Origin: Daucus carota subsp. sativus
Taxonomy: Eukaryota > Streptophyta > Magnoliopsida > Apiales > Apiaceae
Assembly (NCBI RefSeq): GCF_001625215.2
Contig: NC_030384.2
Coordinates: forward strand, 37,172,390-37,236,389
Direction of reading: 5' to 3'
Length of the DNA: 64,000 nucleotides
The notes under the pieces were generated by a model that made no database searches, was not told the DNA's origin, and worked only from the letters and a program-made list of their open reading frames with translations. Made by a program: the position numbers and the translations under genes. This document shows, one piece after another, positions 35,164-47,400 of this stretch (its first letter is position 1; every line of letters begins with the position of its first letter).

Positions 35164-37779
35164 TGTAATATCCCGTAATTTTTTAGAATAATATTAATTG
35201 ATTAGTAATAATAATAAAGGATTTAAAATTGGATTATGATTAGGATTTAAAATTGAATTAGGATAATAAGCCTATAATATGGGTCAAACTTGTATTCGGA
35301 TAACGGGTAGGTATAGAGTTAGGGTTTGCAGACTCTTTATATATTTATTCGTTCCCTCATCATTATTTTATAATCTTGTGAGAGCCTCGCAACTTTTTCT
35401 TCATTTTTCTTACAAAAATTCGCAGGCCTTTATTCACACAAATCAGCTTTCTTGTAAAATTCGTAGAAAATTCAATTCTTATCGGATTTCAATGATTCTT
35501 GATGTTTCGGAAAGCTCTTTCAATCTCCTACAACTTTCGTTCACAATGTTTTCTCAGATTCTTTTTCGAACTGTTCTCATAATCCCAAAACTTATTCAGA
35601 CCCTGTTTTTCGCTTCGAATCTGAGTCAGCAGATGTTTTATTTGATTCCCGATTCGTTATGAGTCCGTTTTCGACGAGCCATACCTTTTCGGAAAGGTCT
35701 TTTCGTTCTCTGCAACTTTTGTGTTTTGCGTTTTCCAAAACAATGTCGTTTAGGGGGTCAAAACAGTATATTAGTGATCTGGGCAGATTGGATTCATGGA
35801 GGCTTTTGGAGTTTTAGAGGAGATGATTGTGGTTGGTTGCTAAGGATTGATTATATGATCTAAGATGATGTTAATTATTGGTTTTCGGTGTTGTGGTAAG
35901 TTTCTGATTGATCTTTCTGGTATTTTTAAACTGATGTGTTATATGTTTATATTTGATCTATAAATTTGGGCTAAGTGATTATATTTTGAATTGATTTTTG
36001 TTCTCATATATGTGCGGTGTTGACGATGATTTCGGAACTCTCGATTTATGCCATGGTTTGTGAAAATAAGAATAAGAATAAGGACCGAGTCACCGGGTTA
36101 TAGTGACAGTTTTCAGAAAATTCAGGACCGTTATTGTAGTGGTCGTGGTATAAACTATGAGTTCTGAGTTATTGTTCACCATGTGATTGTGGCATCGAAT
36201 AAGAATATGAAAGTGTTTTGAAAGTATTTGTTGCGTATATTGTTATCGTATGATAAAAAAGTATATTTTATCTTATGTGTATACATGTTACTTGGCCCGA
36301 CTAGTTGGATCAATTAGTTGCTTGTTGGGCTGTATAGCTCATTACTCACAATTTTCAGGTTTGATTTAAGAGCGAGAGCGAGTTGATGTGCATTGGAATT
36401 GGGGTTTGAGGATATTAGATTTGGAGTAGCTTGACGTTTGAACTTCCGTTAGCTGCGCATTTGTAATAGTTACCTTTGTAATAGAATTTTAGATTAATAA
36501 ATTGTGTTGTATTTTAGTTTTGGATTTAGTTAATATCTCGAAAATTCGGGATGTTACGTGTCAAACTTATCTGAAATCTCATATCATCGAACTCCAATTC
36601 CAATGCACATCAACTCGCTCTTAAATCAAACCTGAAAATTGTAAGTAATGAGCTATACAGCCCAGCAAGCAACTAATCGATCCAACTAGTCGGGCCAAGT
36701 AACATGTATACACATAAGATAAAATATATTTTTTTATACGATAACAATATACGCAACAAATACTTTCAAAACACTTTCATCTTCTTATTCGATGCCACAA
36801 TCACATGGTGAACAATAACTCAGAACTCATAGTTTATACCACGACCACTACAACCCGGTGATAACGGTCCTGAATTTTCTGAAAACTGTCACTATAACCT
36901 CAGAGTTCCGAAATCATCGTCAACACCACACATATACGAGAACACAAATTAATTCAAAATATAATCACTTAGCCCAAATTTATATATCAAATATAAACAT
37001 ATAACACATCAGTTTAAAAATACCAGAAAGATCAATCAGAAACTTACCACAACACCGAAAACCAATAATTAACATCATCTTAGATCATATAATCAATCCT
37101 TAGCAACCAACCACAATCATCTCCTCTAAAACTCCAAAAGCCTCCATGAATCCAATCTGCCCAGATCACTAATATACTGTTTTGACCCCCTAAACGACAT
37201 TTTTTTGGAAAACGCAAAACACAAAAGTTGCAGAGAACGAAAAGACCTTTCCGAAAAGGTATGGCTCGTCGAAAACGGACTCATAACGAATCGGGAATCA
37301 AATAAAACATCTGCTGACTCAGATTCGAAGCGAAAAACAGGGTCTGAATAAGTTTTGGGATTATGAGAACAGTTCGAAAAAGAATCTGAGAAAACATTGT
37401 GAACGAAAGTTGTAGAAGATTGAAAGAGTTTTCCGAAACATCAAGAATCATCGAAATCCGATAAGAATTGAATTTTCTACGAATTTTACAAGAAAGCTGA
37501 TTTGTGTGAATAAAGGCCTGCGAATTTTTGTAAGAAAAATGAAGAAAAGGTTGCGAGGCTCTCACAAGATTATAAAATAATGATGAGGGAACGAATAAAT
37601 ATATAAAGAGTCTGCAAACCCTAACTCTATACCTACCCGTTATCCGAATACAAGTTTGACCCATATTATAGGCTCATTATCCTAATTCAATTTTAAATCC
37701 TAATCATAATCCAATTTTAAATCCTTTATTATTATTACTAATCAATTAATATTATTCTAAAAAATTACGGGATATTACA
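35164..37779. mobile_element. 2.6-kb palindromic LTR element (two inverted LTR-like arms)
   Basis: The element begins TGTAATATCCCGTAATTTTT and ends with the exact reverse complement, ...CGGGATATTACA, so it has TG...CA ends. The 5-bp duplication GATAC abuts both outer ends (35159-35163 and 37780-37784), the size made by LTR-retrotransposon integrases. The left arm (35164-36435) and right arm (36560-37779) are highly similar reverse complements; the matching 127-codon frames at 35279 (+) and 37281 (-) differ at two residues. The arms differ by several indels around 36050-36150 and 36370. The 124-bp loop ends CGGGATGTTAC, the expected 3' end of an LTR, so the left side is a full-length LTR of about 1.39 kb and the right side an inverted copy lacking its last part. 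TATATATT at about 35338 may be the LTR promoter. No gag-pol is present. Confidence 0.9.
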
Positions 37780-38034
37780 GATACTGATCAGTGTTGAGAT
37801 ATATGATCAAGCATGGTAAACTAGATAACATACGGAATGCATATAAAACTCACATATACAGTGATCTGTCAAATTATATCAAACCGCTTGAATATTTGTT
37901 ATGATGTAGACCGACAAATAAGGGTCGTATTCTCGAGAAGACAATATCTATCAATTCCTATTCAGTTACGATTATTAAATTTACGACAAAAATATTCTAT
38001 CAAACTTGCCACGAATGTTCATAACAGATTACGT

Positions 38035-38292
38035 TGGTAGTTAGTTACCTTATAATGAAAAGTTCTGTCGTAAGTTCTCGACGAATCAAGCGTCGTGAGT
38101 TTATCTATTATTTTAGTGAAATTGTGGATCCTGATAAAATTTATGATGTTTGAACATACTTACGAGTTACGACGCATGTGAAAATTTGACATTTTTCCGA
38201 ACTTACTATTTGAGAAAAATGACGGAAATATTCCTTCATAAATTCGGAATTTACGATGGATTCCATCGTAAATACCCGATTTTGTTGTAATT
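38035..38292. mobile_element. degenerate CACTA (En/Spm)-like terminal region
   Basis: Repeated CGTCGTAA/TTACGA(C/T)G-type motifs and an end ...TACCCGATTTTGTTGTAA look like the subterminal repeats and terminus of CACTA elements (canonical end GTTGTAGTG). The terminal bases are mutated and the other end was not located. Confidence 0.35.
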
Positions 38293-38439
38293 CGTCTAAA
38301 AGTTAGTGTAGATGAAATTTGACCCATCTAATTTTCAAGAAATTTTTGTGACATAGTTTTTGTTTTTGTTTTTGAAATAAAATATTATATTTCAATGACG
38401 TGAACAGATGTGAACAAATGTGTAGGAGGAGACTTAAGC

Positions 38440-38850
38440 ACAATAAAACAATTAACCGAACAATAGGAAGTTCATGAGCTGCCCTGTTTGCATGCTTTCG
38501 AACAAAAACAACGGAGGTCTCAGGCAATTGTTGCAACTTTAACCAACAACTCTCAATCACATCTCCCACCTCCAGATGGTTGATAACTCCACGTTGAATA
38601 CCCTGCACTAGTGCACTGTAAGAGAGGAATTAGTTTCTACAAGTACCTTCTGATTTGAGGAGTCATGATCCAGGATCATGCCTCCTCAACCACCAATGGC
38701 TTCAGCTTCAAAGACTGAAACTGGTCAAGACAGCCTAAGAATCTTCCCTTCCACAAAAGAGCCTTGATGATCTCTCAACACTATGCCAATCGAGAAAGGA
38801 CCCATCACCCGTGCCAGTGAAAATAGAAGCATCGACATTCAGTTTTAGAA
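38440..38850 (-). pseudogene. RNase H-like (RVT_3) domain remnant of a non-LTR retroelement
   Basis: Reading on the minus strand and allowing frame changes gives LKLNVDASIFTG..., then EAEAIGVEEA, then GVINHLEVGDVIESCWLKLQ and SVVFVRKHANRAAHEL. These match the order of the plant RNase H-like domain found at the C-terminus of LINE polyproteins and in retro-derived host genes: first Asp, the central Glu, the edge helix and RxxNxxAHxL. Stops and frameshifts separate the parts, so it is dead. The C-terminal block is well preserved. Confidence 0.72.
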
Positions 38851-39162
38851 ATATTAGTAAGACTGTAAGAGTAGGCATAGAGAATTCCTTCATCTTTTTA
38901 TTAGCCTCGTCTGCAATGGTATCAAAAGATTGCTCATATAATCTTTCTAAATCAACTATCGAAATAAGATATTCTCCTTCTTCTTTGGAACCACTAGTGT
39001 TAGTTGATTTTTCTAGGAATTCCAAACGACGTTTAGAACACAAGAGCATATGCACTAAACACACCTGATATCAAGAAAAACAAGCAAAATATATGGGGAG
39101 AAAAGACTACATGAATCCGCCAATAATGAACAAAGTATGCCGTAACGAGATGATTAAAAGTA

Positions 39163-39636
39163 CTCCCTCCATCCCATTTTAAGTGTCCACTTTACAAATC
39201 TCACACATCTTAAGAAACAATTAATGTAATGTTTTTATTATTATCTTCACACACTTATTTACCTTGGTTTTTATAAATATTAATCGGTCTTTCTAATGTG
39301 TGCCCAAGGCACACAATAAGCACAAACTCTCAAGAAGATGGGCTATTTTGATTGGTGGAATTGGTGTGAATGCGGGAGGACATTAACATTTATTATCGAA
39401 TCAAAAGCTAGTATTCATATCAAAGTTAGTGACTATTGTGTGCCCTTGGGCACACCATAGAAAAACCGAATATTAATTACGTATAGCACCACTCCTACTT
39501 TGTATTTGACCTTTCTTCATATTGGAACTAGTTGGTTATATTTAATACCATATTGGAGCATGGGTTAAAGAATATGACACATATTTTGGGAATTTTTTTT
39601 TTGGCAAAGTGGACACTTAAAATGGGATGGAGGGAG
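39163..39636. mobile_element. Stowaway MITE carrying a nested MITE
   Basis: TIRs CTCCCTCCATCCCATTTTAA (39163) and its reverse complement ending 39636, with TA on both sides (39161-39162, 39637-39638). Without the nested insertion and its duplicated bases the element would be about 281 bp, normal for Stowaway. Confidence 0.92.
39285..39468. mobile_element. MITE with 9-bp TSD nested in the Stowaway element
   Basis: Ends CGGTCTTTCTAATGTGTGCC and, reversed, CGGTTTTTCTATGGTGTGCC. A perfect 9-bp duplication AATATTAAT lies at 39276-39284 and 39469-39477. A 9-bp duplication suggests a Mutator-type origin. 184 bp, non-coding; a relative lies at 43766-43955. Confidence 0.9.
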
Positions 39637-39639
39637 TAA

Positions 39640-41084
39640 TAAGTTTCTGACACACTAAAATATATATAATACATAAATTATTTAATCATAATTTTAATAT
39701 TATTGATATTATACAACAGTATATATTCAAACGAACTTAAGATAAAAATTTTAGGGGTTTGTTTGATTGTTATATTTAAGATTTTTTTTTTTCATTTTTG
39801 AAATTCATGTATATTCAATTTGAATTTTAAATTTTAGATAGGTATTCAATTTAGATTATTTAAAATCCGTTAAAATTTGATGTAAAGTTGTAAAATGATC
39901 CAGATGATAGTGTATACCCTTGTAATCAACTATCGGATTATATTATTTTTGGACTATCCAGATTTGGGTTTGAGATCATTTTATCCTGATATAAATCGAT
40001 CCCGTTTATTTAGAATCGATCTGGATCTTAACTGAATATAGTGTGGTATATGATGTGATGCATGCGGTTTATGCGGTTTTGTGAGCACTCCTAGTAACCT
40101 CTATATGAGTTCGAATCGAACATGAACCGCGAATGATTATGGGATATTCGGGTAGGATCAGATTATGAAAAATAATATGAGACCTAATTTGAGCGGGTGT
40201 ATGAGTGTTCATATTCATGATTGTATTTTGTTCGAATTTAAACTTTTAACGAAATTTAGATCGTTTTCAAAACAGATAGACGACATATATCATATTTTTG
40301 AGCCGGATATAAGTCAAGTCAACGAATAATCTGGATCAGCCCTAATGTGATGGTATTAAAATGATGATGTAATTTTCGTGAAATGCATAAAATGATAGAT
40401 GTTGTGAGATTGTTTTATATATTTTATGTTTTCAAAACCTCATTATAAGAGATTTTTGAAATATTGTGTTTAAATTCCAAAAGTTTTGCATCAGTCATAT
40501 GATATTTTATCTAGAATTCGCTAAACCCCGCATAAAATCAAAATCATATATAATTCACTAAAATTTATAAATTATTATTAATCTATTAAAATCTCAATAA
40601 ATACAATCCTTTACATAAAATCCCAAATTTCAAATTTTTAACAAGAGTAATTTCAGGTAACGTCACTTTAGAAGACTCGCTGGAGAGTACTGGACCTGTA
40701 AACGTACGTATACAAGTTTACATATGTGAAAGCTCTGTAACATACCGCGTACTCACAAGTTGACACGCTGTTAAAAAACAATCAAACTGGAAGGAGGTTC
40801 AAGTGGTTTAATTAGGTTGAACAAGTGAGCAGTAAGATAAATCAAGGGGAAACAAGGAGGGGGTTGAATTATTGGCGCAAAAAAGATAAGAGGTCTGATT
40901 CTGATAGAATAGAGAGCAGTGACACAAGGCAACCGGTACATATATGGAGAGATGGAGAGTAACGTAAAGTGGGGTAGGTGCGGTGAATGAGTCAGGTCAC
41001 GAGAATCCTCATTTTTCTACTTACCCAACTTATTCCAGTTTACAACTCTTTACATATCATCCCCTTCATCTGCACCCCTTCATG
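39640..41084. other. intergenic, A/T-rich
   Basis: No gene, RNA or complete mobile element recognised. The composition is very A/T-rich with scattered short ATTTA/TAAAT repeats. Confidence 0.4.
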
Positions 41085-41913
41085 TAGTGATGAGTGTGGT
41101 TCGGTTTGGTTCGGTTTCGACCGAAAATCAAACCGTAACCATATTTATTCGGTTTCTAAAATCAAAAACCAAAACCAAACCATATACCGTTGGTGCGGTT
41201 TCGGTTTTTAATCATGGTTTCGGTTTGAAAATGGTTTGATTTCGGTTTTAAACCAAATTAAAAAATTTCTTGTATTGTTTTTCTAATTTAAATTTTTTCT
41301 TGTTATCTTTTTAATATTAGATGATGTTAGAATTTGAGTACAAGAAAGCAAGATGCAACCAATAAATAAATGAATAAGTTTTACGAGATTGATAATACAG
41401 TTGACAAAATGGGGTAGAGTGAAGCAGACTTAAAAATATTAACAACGCATGATTGTTTGGTTTAGCATAGGTAAGAACATCTGTACAGAATTTAAAGGAT
41501 TAACAGATGACATAAACCTTGAATAAAGTAAGTTAAGACCCAGTACATCAATAACTAAAAGCACATAATAGAACAGCAGACTCCAAAGATCAGAAATAAA
41601 AGCATAGAACAGAAAAGCAGACAAACACTAGCCAGAAACATAAATGAAAAAATTATATTATAATTTATAAATTTAAATTAAGATATTATTATTATATATA
41701 TAATTTAATATATATATATATATATAATTAATTCTATTCAATTCGGTTTGGTTTATATTCGGTTTTAAAAAATTTAAAACCAAACCGTAACCATATTATT
41801 GGTTCGGTTTTTATTCGGTTTGGTTATTAAATGGTTCGGTTTTTAATGGTGCGGTTTTGTTCGATTTTTTATGGTTTCGGTTTCGGTTTTTGGTTCGATT
41901 TTACTCATCCCTA
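41085..41913. mobile_element. hAT-like MITE with CGGTTT subterminal repeats
   Basis: Ends TAGTGATGAGT (41085) and ACTCATCCCTA (ending 41913) are inverted repeats with one mismatch. Flanks CCTTCATG and ACTCCATG agree at 6 of 8 positions, compatible with an eroded 8-bp duplication. Both ends carry many (T)CGGTTT/AAACCG motifs. The centre (about 41270-41690) is unrelated A/T-rich sequence. The layout parallels the hAT MITE at 20917. Confidence 0.75.
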
Positions 41914-43240
41914 ACTCCATGCACCAATTATATACGTACAATTTTTTCGGGTTCGGTCAGGACTTCGGTCTGAATTCTGAAATAATCTCACATCGCATGG
42001 CATGGATATTGCGGAAACTATATACACCTGCAATCAGTGCACATATGTTTCTAGTAGAGTTCGAAGTCGTTAATTTCAGCGATAAACAACTTTGATATAC
42101 CAAGTCGCCTGTATGTAAAAAGCTGTATTTTGACCCTCTAGTCTCTAGACAAGTTGTGAGTTCAGCTTTTTAACATTCGCACAAAGTTATCTATCTATAC
42201 GTCTAGTTATTTTGCAAGTGAATGAGAATGGTTAGAGTGCTTAGCTTTATGAGGACGAGGAGGAAATAATTGAATTGAATTGTGCAATTGCAAGTTCACG
42301 TGAAGCAGCCTTGGTTGAATATTACTTGGTGAGGAAATTTATTACATTCAAATTTTGAATTTGATTAGTGAAACCTATCTAAGTTAAATTTATATTTGAA
42401 TTCAAACTAGGTTCAACCTGGAAAGTTCATAAAATATTTGATTTCTATAAATAATCATAAAATTTAAAAATTAATAAAATATCTATATAAAATATATTAG
42501 AAAGTTTTAACTAGATCAACTAATGTTGTACGATAATCTTAGATGATCCTTAACATTCGTAATTTCAAGCCATATTATAAACGGAAGAAAACTAAAAGAG
42601 TCTGCATCCTAATTTTTTATTAATATTTTAATTGTTTGAGCTTTTTTCAGCTAAAATATAGTACTTTTGTCATATCCAAATATTTACATTTGAATTAATA
42701 AATAAAATTAAATATGAAAGTGGAAAAATTGGATATATTGGTGCGACCGGTTGATATTCAATTTATTAAGTATATAGCGTAAAAAGAATAGTCAGAGTAG
42801 TTAATTTTCATATTATAAAATTTTACTATATGTAATAGATTTAAAAATATAAAGAATTGGATACGACATTTCAAGAAAAGAAGCGTAAAAAATGGTTGGG
42901 ATATTCATTTTATACGTTTGTTTTTCATTCTTCGACAAACATTTTAATATTCTTGTAAAATATTTTATAGAAAAATAAACCCTTAATTTTTGTAAAATAA
43001 TGTATATTTTTATAATTTTTATGGATATAATATTTAAAAGAAACTGTTTCATATTCGTTATTTGATAAAAAAATAGTGGTTTATTTTAGAAAAAGGTAGA
43101 GTTTTATGTATTTTTCTCCAGAAATAAGTTCTTATTTTTTAGAAAATAAGTTCAGTCAAATAGTCTCGATTTTTACATGATTAAAATAAATATATATTTT
43201 CACTATTAAACACGTAAAAAATTCCAAGGATTTTCTCTCC
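41914..43240. other. intergenic, A/T-rich
   Basis: No coding or RNA gene seen. Open frames here (41871-42095, 42813-43052) are chance A/T-rich frames. Confidence 0.4.
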
Positions 43241-43244
43241 ATCT

Positions 43245-43735
43245 ATTCTGTTCTGAGAGTCGACTCTCGTAACAGAGTTATGGCAGTCACTTCTCCATCT
43301 TCTAGATTTTCATCCCCTCGTCATTTAAGCCATCTTTGATCTCCAACTGGCTCTTCTATATTTCAGATTTTCAATAAAATCTAGAGTTAACTTTGTCCGG
43401 GTGAGATTTTTGAGTATCTTGTTATTGAGGTTGTTAGCACTTAGTCGTACCCAATAATATGTTATGTTATGTTATGTTTTGAACGTTTTGTGTGTCTTAC
43501 GGCTGTCGGTAGCTTTTTCATGAGAAAATTTCATATGATATTCTGGATGATGTACAAGACTGTCTTGATTCTAAGACGGTGGCTATGGCGATAGCACAAC
43601 AAAAATGTGCTCATATTCTTGGATATTTACTCCAATATAATTTGACACAATTGATGGTTCTAATGTTGGCTAAAGATAATACTGATGTGAAATCAATTAT
43701 AATGCTACTAATTTCAGAATGATGTAAGTTGAATT
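43245..43735 (+). mobile_element. second LINE-derived fragment related to 5268-6100
   Basis: GTTCTGAGAGTCGACTCTCG and the following GCAGTCACTTCTCC, TTTTCAATAAAATC and GTACCCAATA parallel the leader of the 5268 element in the same order. After it, a short frame contains CAHILGYLLQYN, comparable with CAHLSQIIVVHYS in the other copy. The 3' part, poly(A) and target duplications were not found, so it is an old or truncated relative. Confidence 0.55.
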
Positions 43736-43765
43736 GCTAAGATGTTATTGTAATAATTTTTAAAT

Positions 43766-43955
43766 GGGTCTTTCTAATGTGTGCCCAAGGATACACAATA
43801 AACACTAACTTTGATGAGTTTGGTGGGTTTTTATTGATGGACTTGGTGCAAATGCAGGGGGCCCATCCATATTTATGATTGGAGGACCAATAAAAATCAT
43901 CATACTCATGAAAGTTAGCGCTTAGTGTGTGCCCATGGGCACACCAGAAAAACCG
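43766..43955. mobile_element. MITE related to the nested element at 39285
   Basis: GGGTCTTTCTAATGTGTGCC at the left and ACACCAGAAAAACCG at the right match the termini of 39285-39468. Flanks TTTTTAAAT and TTCTTAAAT agree at 8 of 9 positions (43757-43765, 43956-43964). Confidence 0.8.
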
Positions 43956-44278
43956 TTCTTAAATTAAAGAATTTGAAAATTTTATGAGGGAAACAATATG
44001 AAAATAAGATGACTATCTATTTAAATCATTTTTTTATTTCATATTCATTTATTTGTAAAAAAAGATTAAAAACTTCTAAAATCTTTCACGAGTGCGTCAC
44101 ACCGACCTTCCAAGAAGGAAAGCTCACTAAACAGTCAGAGGGCAAAGTTGTAACTTACTTCTCATCATTTTGGACCCAAGGCAATACGAAAGCAGAGCTG
44201 TAAAAAGCCTTAAAAACAGTATCAACAAGCAGCTGTGTGTGTCACTCCAGATTACACACAGATACATACATGCATCTG

Positions 44279-44287
44279 TATATATAC
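44279..44287 (+). promoter_or_regulatory. probable TATA box of the ICE1-like gene
   Basis: GTATATATA lies about 115 bp before the start codon, followed by a strongly pyrimidine-rich leader (44345-44395), the usual plant core-promoter layout. Confidence 0.45.
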
Positions 44288-44400
44288 ATTACCCACAAAA
44301 GGAAGAAGATAACCCTGTAGTGGTCATCATTTAAACAACCACTTTATCCTCTCCTAAAGCTTCTCTCCTTTTCTCCCTTCTTCACTTTTCTTTTAACAAA

Positions 44401-47400
44401 ATGCTCCCCACTTCCAACGGCGTCGTTTGGATGCCACCTCAAGATACCACCAACATTGAACAACAGCAATTGTTATTAGATACATGTGTAGATACAAAAA
44501 TTAGCCCTTTTGCTTCTTCTTCTTCGCTCACTAGTTTTAAATCACTTCTGGAAAATGATTGGTTCTCTAATAATTATCTTGGGAATGGTAATTTAGATTT
44601 TTCAGCTTCTGGTTCTCAGTCACAGCCGTTCACTCATGACCCGTCACAGTCACATTCTCAGTTTTTTCAGCCCAAATCTTGCTTCTCTCCAATGCTTAAT
44701 GGGTTGTATGATAATGGGTTTCAGTTGGGTTCTGACCCGAATTTCACAAACGGGTCGGATTCTCATGGGTTCATGTCTTATAATGGGTTGAATTCTGTGA
44801 CTAATTTGGATATGGGTTTGGTTTCGGATTTTGGAGGGACCCGGTTTGAGAGTGACCCGGTTGGTGTCGGGTTTAACCCGGTTGGGTTTGGTGGGTCATG
44901 TTTAGTTGATGATAATGTTCATGATAATGATGATAATGCTTTGTTTTGTAATAGGAGTAATGGTAATCAGATTTTAAGGCCACTTGAGGTTTCACCAAGT
45001 GTGGGTGCAGAGCCAACTCTTTTTCAGAAGAGGGCTGCTTTACGACAAGGCTCCGGTGAGGGCGAAATAGGGAATTCAGGAAAGAGTGAGGGTTTGGGGA
45101 GGAAGAGGATGAGAAATGCGAGTGAAGATGGTGATGAATTTGATGATGGCAGTATGGGTGTTTCGGGTTCTTTTAATTATGATTCGGATGACTTTGATAC
45201 TAAAAACGAGAATGGGGGCTCTGGGGATGTGGATGGTTCGAATTCTGTGAAGGTTGGAGATCGGAAGGGAAAGAAGAAGGGATTTCCTGCTAAGAATTTG
45301 ATGGCTGAGAGACGGCGGAGGAAGAAGCTCAATGATAGGCTTTACATGCTGAGGTCTGTTGTTCCCAAGATCAGCAAGGTGAATATGAATCTTTACTATG
45401 TTCAGCAGCTATGTTAATATACCATACTCTTGCTAAATATTGTTGTTTACAATGGCGCTTTGTTTATATGCTGAATAATATTGTTTGTTTGAATAAATGT
45501 AGCATGGCACATGGCTTGGTTATTTTAGTTTTCTGTATTGCTAGTTCATATTTTTGTTGAATTTCCATGTTGTCACCTCAGGACTGTTTTATGCTGAAAG
45601 TATAAAGGAGGCTGCCTAAAGTTGCAGGTCTTCTGCAAGAAAATGCATTGTCTGTGCAAGCATGTGCTCTTGCCATTTTTTTGTTTAGAGAAAGCTGATT
45701 TTGCTATTATAGGATGACATGATATGTAATGCTTAAGATAGTGCGCTTGAGTTTCTTTAGTAGAATCATTAACCAAATACCTCGAAACATTTGTGAGTGA
45801 ACTGCAAACATATTTTATTTAATTGTATCAATGCTGTTTGCAGATGGATCGAGCTTCCATACTTGGCGATGCTATTGATTATTTAAAGGATCTTCTGCAG
45901 AGGATAAATGATCTTCATAATGAACTCGAGGCAATTCCACCAGGCTCCTCAGTAACGGCAACGTCAAGCCACAATCCATTGACTCACACTTCTACCACCC
46001 TCCCACATCTCGTGAAGGAAGAAATATACTCAAGTTCAATGCCTAGTCCACAAAGCACAGCTGCAAGGGTAAGTGTCCAAAATATGCCCCCGCTAAGAGT
46101 GATAGTATGAGAAGTATAATGATCTTTTGGTTGTTATTTTTTTTCATTTTTAAATTTTAATCATATTGCCATTTGGTCTATTTGTACTAAGAACTAGTTC
46201 TCTAAAGTTTTCCATGATAATCTAGGCAAACACTATTTTCTCATTGAGTCATGTGTTTTGATAGAAGGGGAGGGGGCGGGGAGTTTGCAATTTGAAGGTA
46301 AGCGGGAAGGGAAGCTCTTTTTTTGGCTAATCATTGGTTTAACTCACTGTGTGTAGTCTGATTTGTCTGAATACTATCATAAATGATTTGAGCCATATAT
46401 TGGGAATCCTTCCATTTTTGTACAGGACCATCTTATTATTGAAGTGTCCCACAATGGTCCCTATTATGACCAGATAAGTTAAGGGATGATTCTTTGCTAG
46501 GATATTGACCTCAATCCTTTGCTACTTTCCCCACATTCTTTTAAATATCAATCATCTTCCACTAACCCAGTTTAAAGCTACAACATATCTGTTGTAATTC
46601 AATAAGCTGCGAACTAAACTTATGATTTCTTATTTGCTGCATTGATAGGTCGAGGTAAGGGCAAGAGAAGGGAGGGCTGTCAACATCCACATGTTTTGTG
46701 CACGCAGACCTGGTCTCTTACTTTCCACCATGAGGGCCCTTGACAACCTAGGGTTAGACATTCAGCAAGCTGTCATCAGTTGTTTCAATGGGTTTGCTAT
46801 GGATGTATTTCGAGCCGAGGTAGAGTTTAAAGATGGCTGTATTCATGCTTCTATTTATTTATTATTTTAAGTCCCTAAAACACTTTGATGTGAATTGCAT
46901 ATCTAAAATCTACCTATAGAATCTTGTGAGCATTTGCATAACACGAGGTGCTAATATCTTTAAGCTAGAAATTCTATTTACTCTTTTTTTTTTTGTCCAC
47001 ATTACTTTATCATATGAAAAGGGAGAAAGTAGTACCACCGTTAAAAGCACAATAATGCTAGAACTGTTATGTGCTTGCATATGCAATAATGCAAATAATG
47101 GCTGGATTTCTTGAATTCCAAAGAGCTTCGCTTTGCATGTGCGGAAAGCTACTCACTCAGCCATATAATTTGTTAAGAATGAACGGAATGTGAAAGCGAT
47201 ATGTGCTAGTGATCCTGTTGCATCCAGAAAGCAGCTCAATAGAAAATCTGATTTGCTAAGCAAATTAGACCTGATCATAAGCTATCATTATTAGAGGCAA
47301 AGAAGGTAAAGCATCACCTTCTTTCCACTTTTATTCATGTAAAGGTCACGCAACGTGTTGAAATTTAACTAAAACGCATTGTACGTCTAAGCAATCCATA

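Noticed and set aside
35279-35662. 127-codon frame present on both arms of the palindrome (also 37281-37664, minus)
   Set aside because: It lies wholly inside the LTR, has no known domain, and its duplication is explained by the palindrome. Conservation between arms reflects recent origin, not selection.
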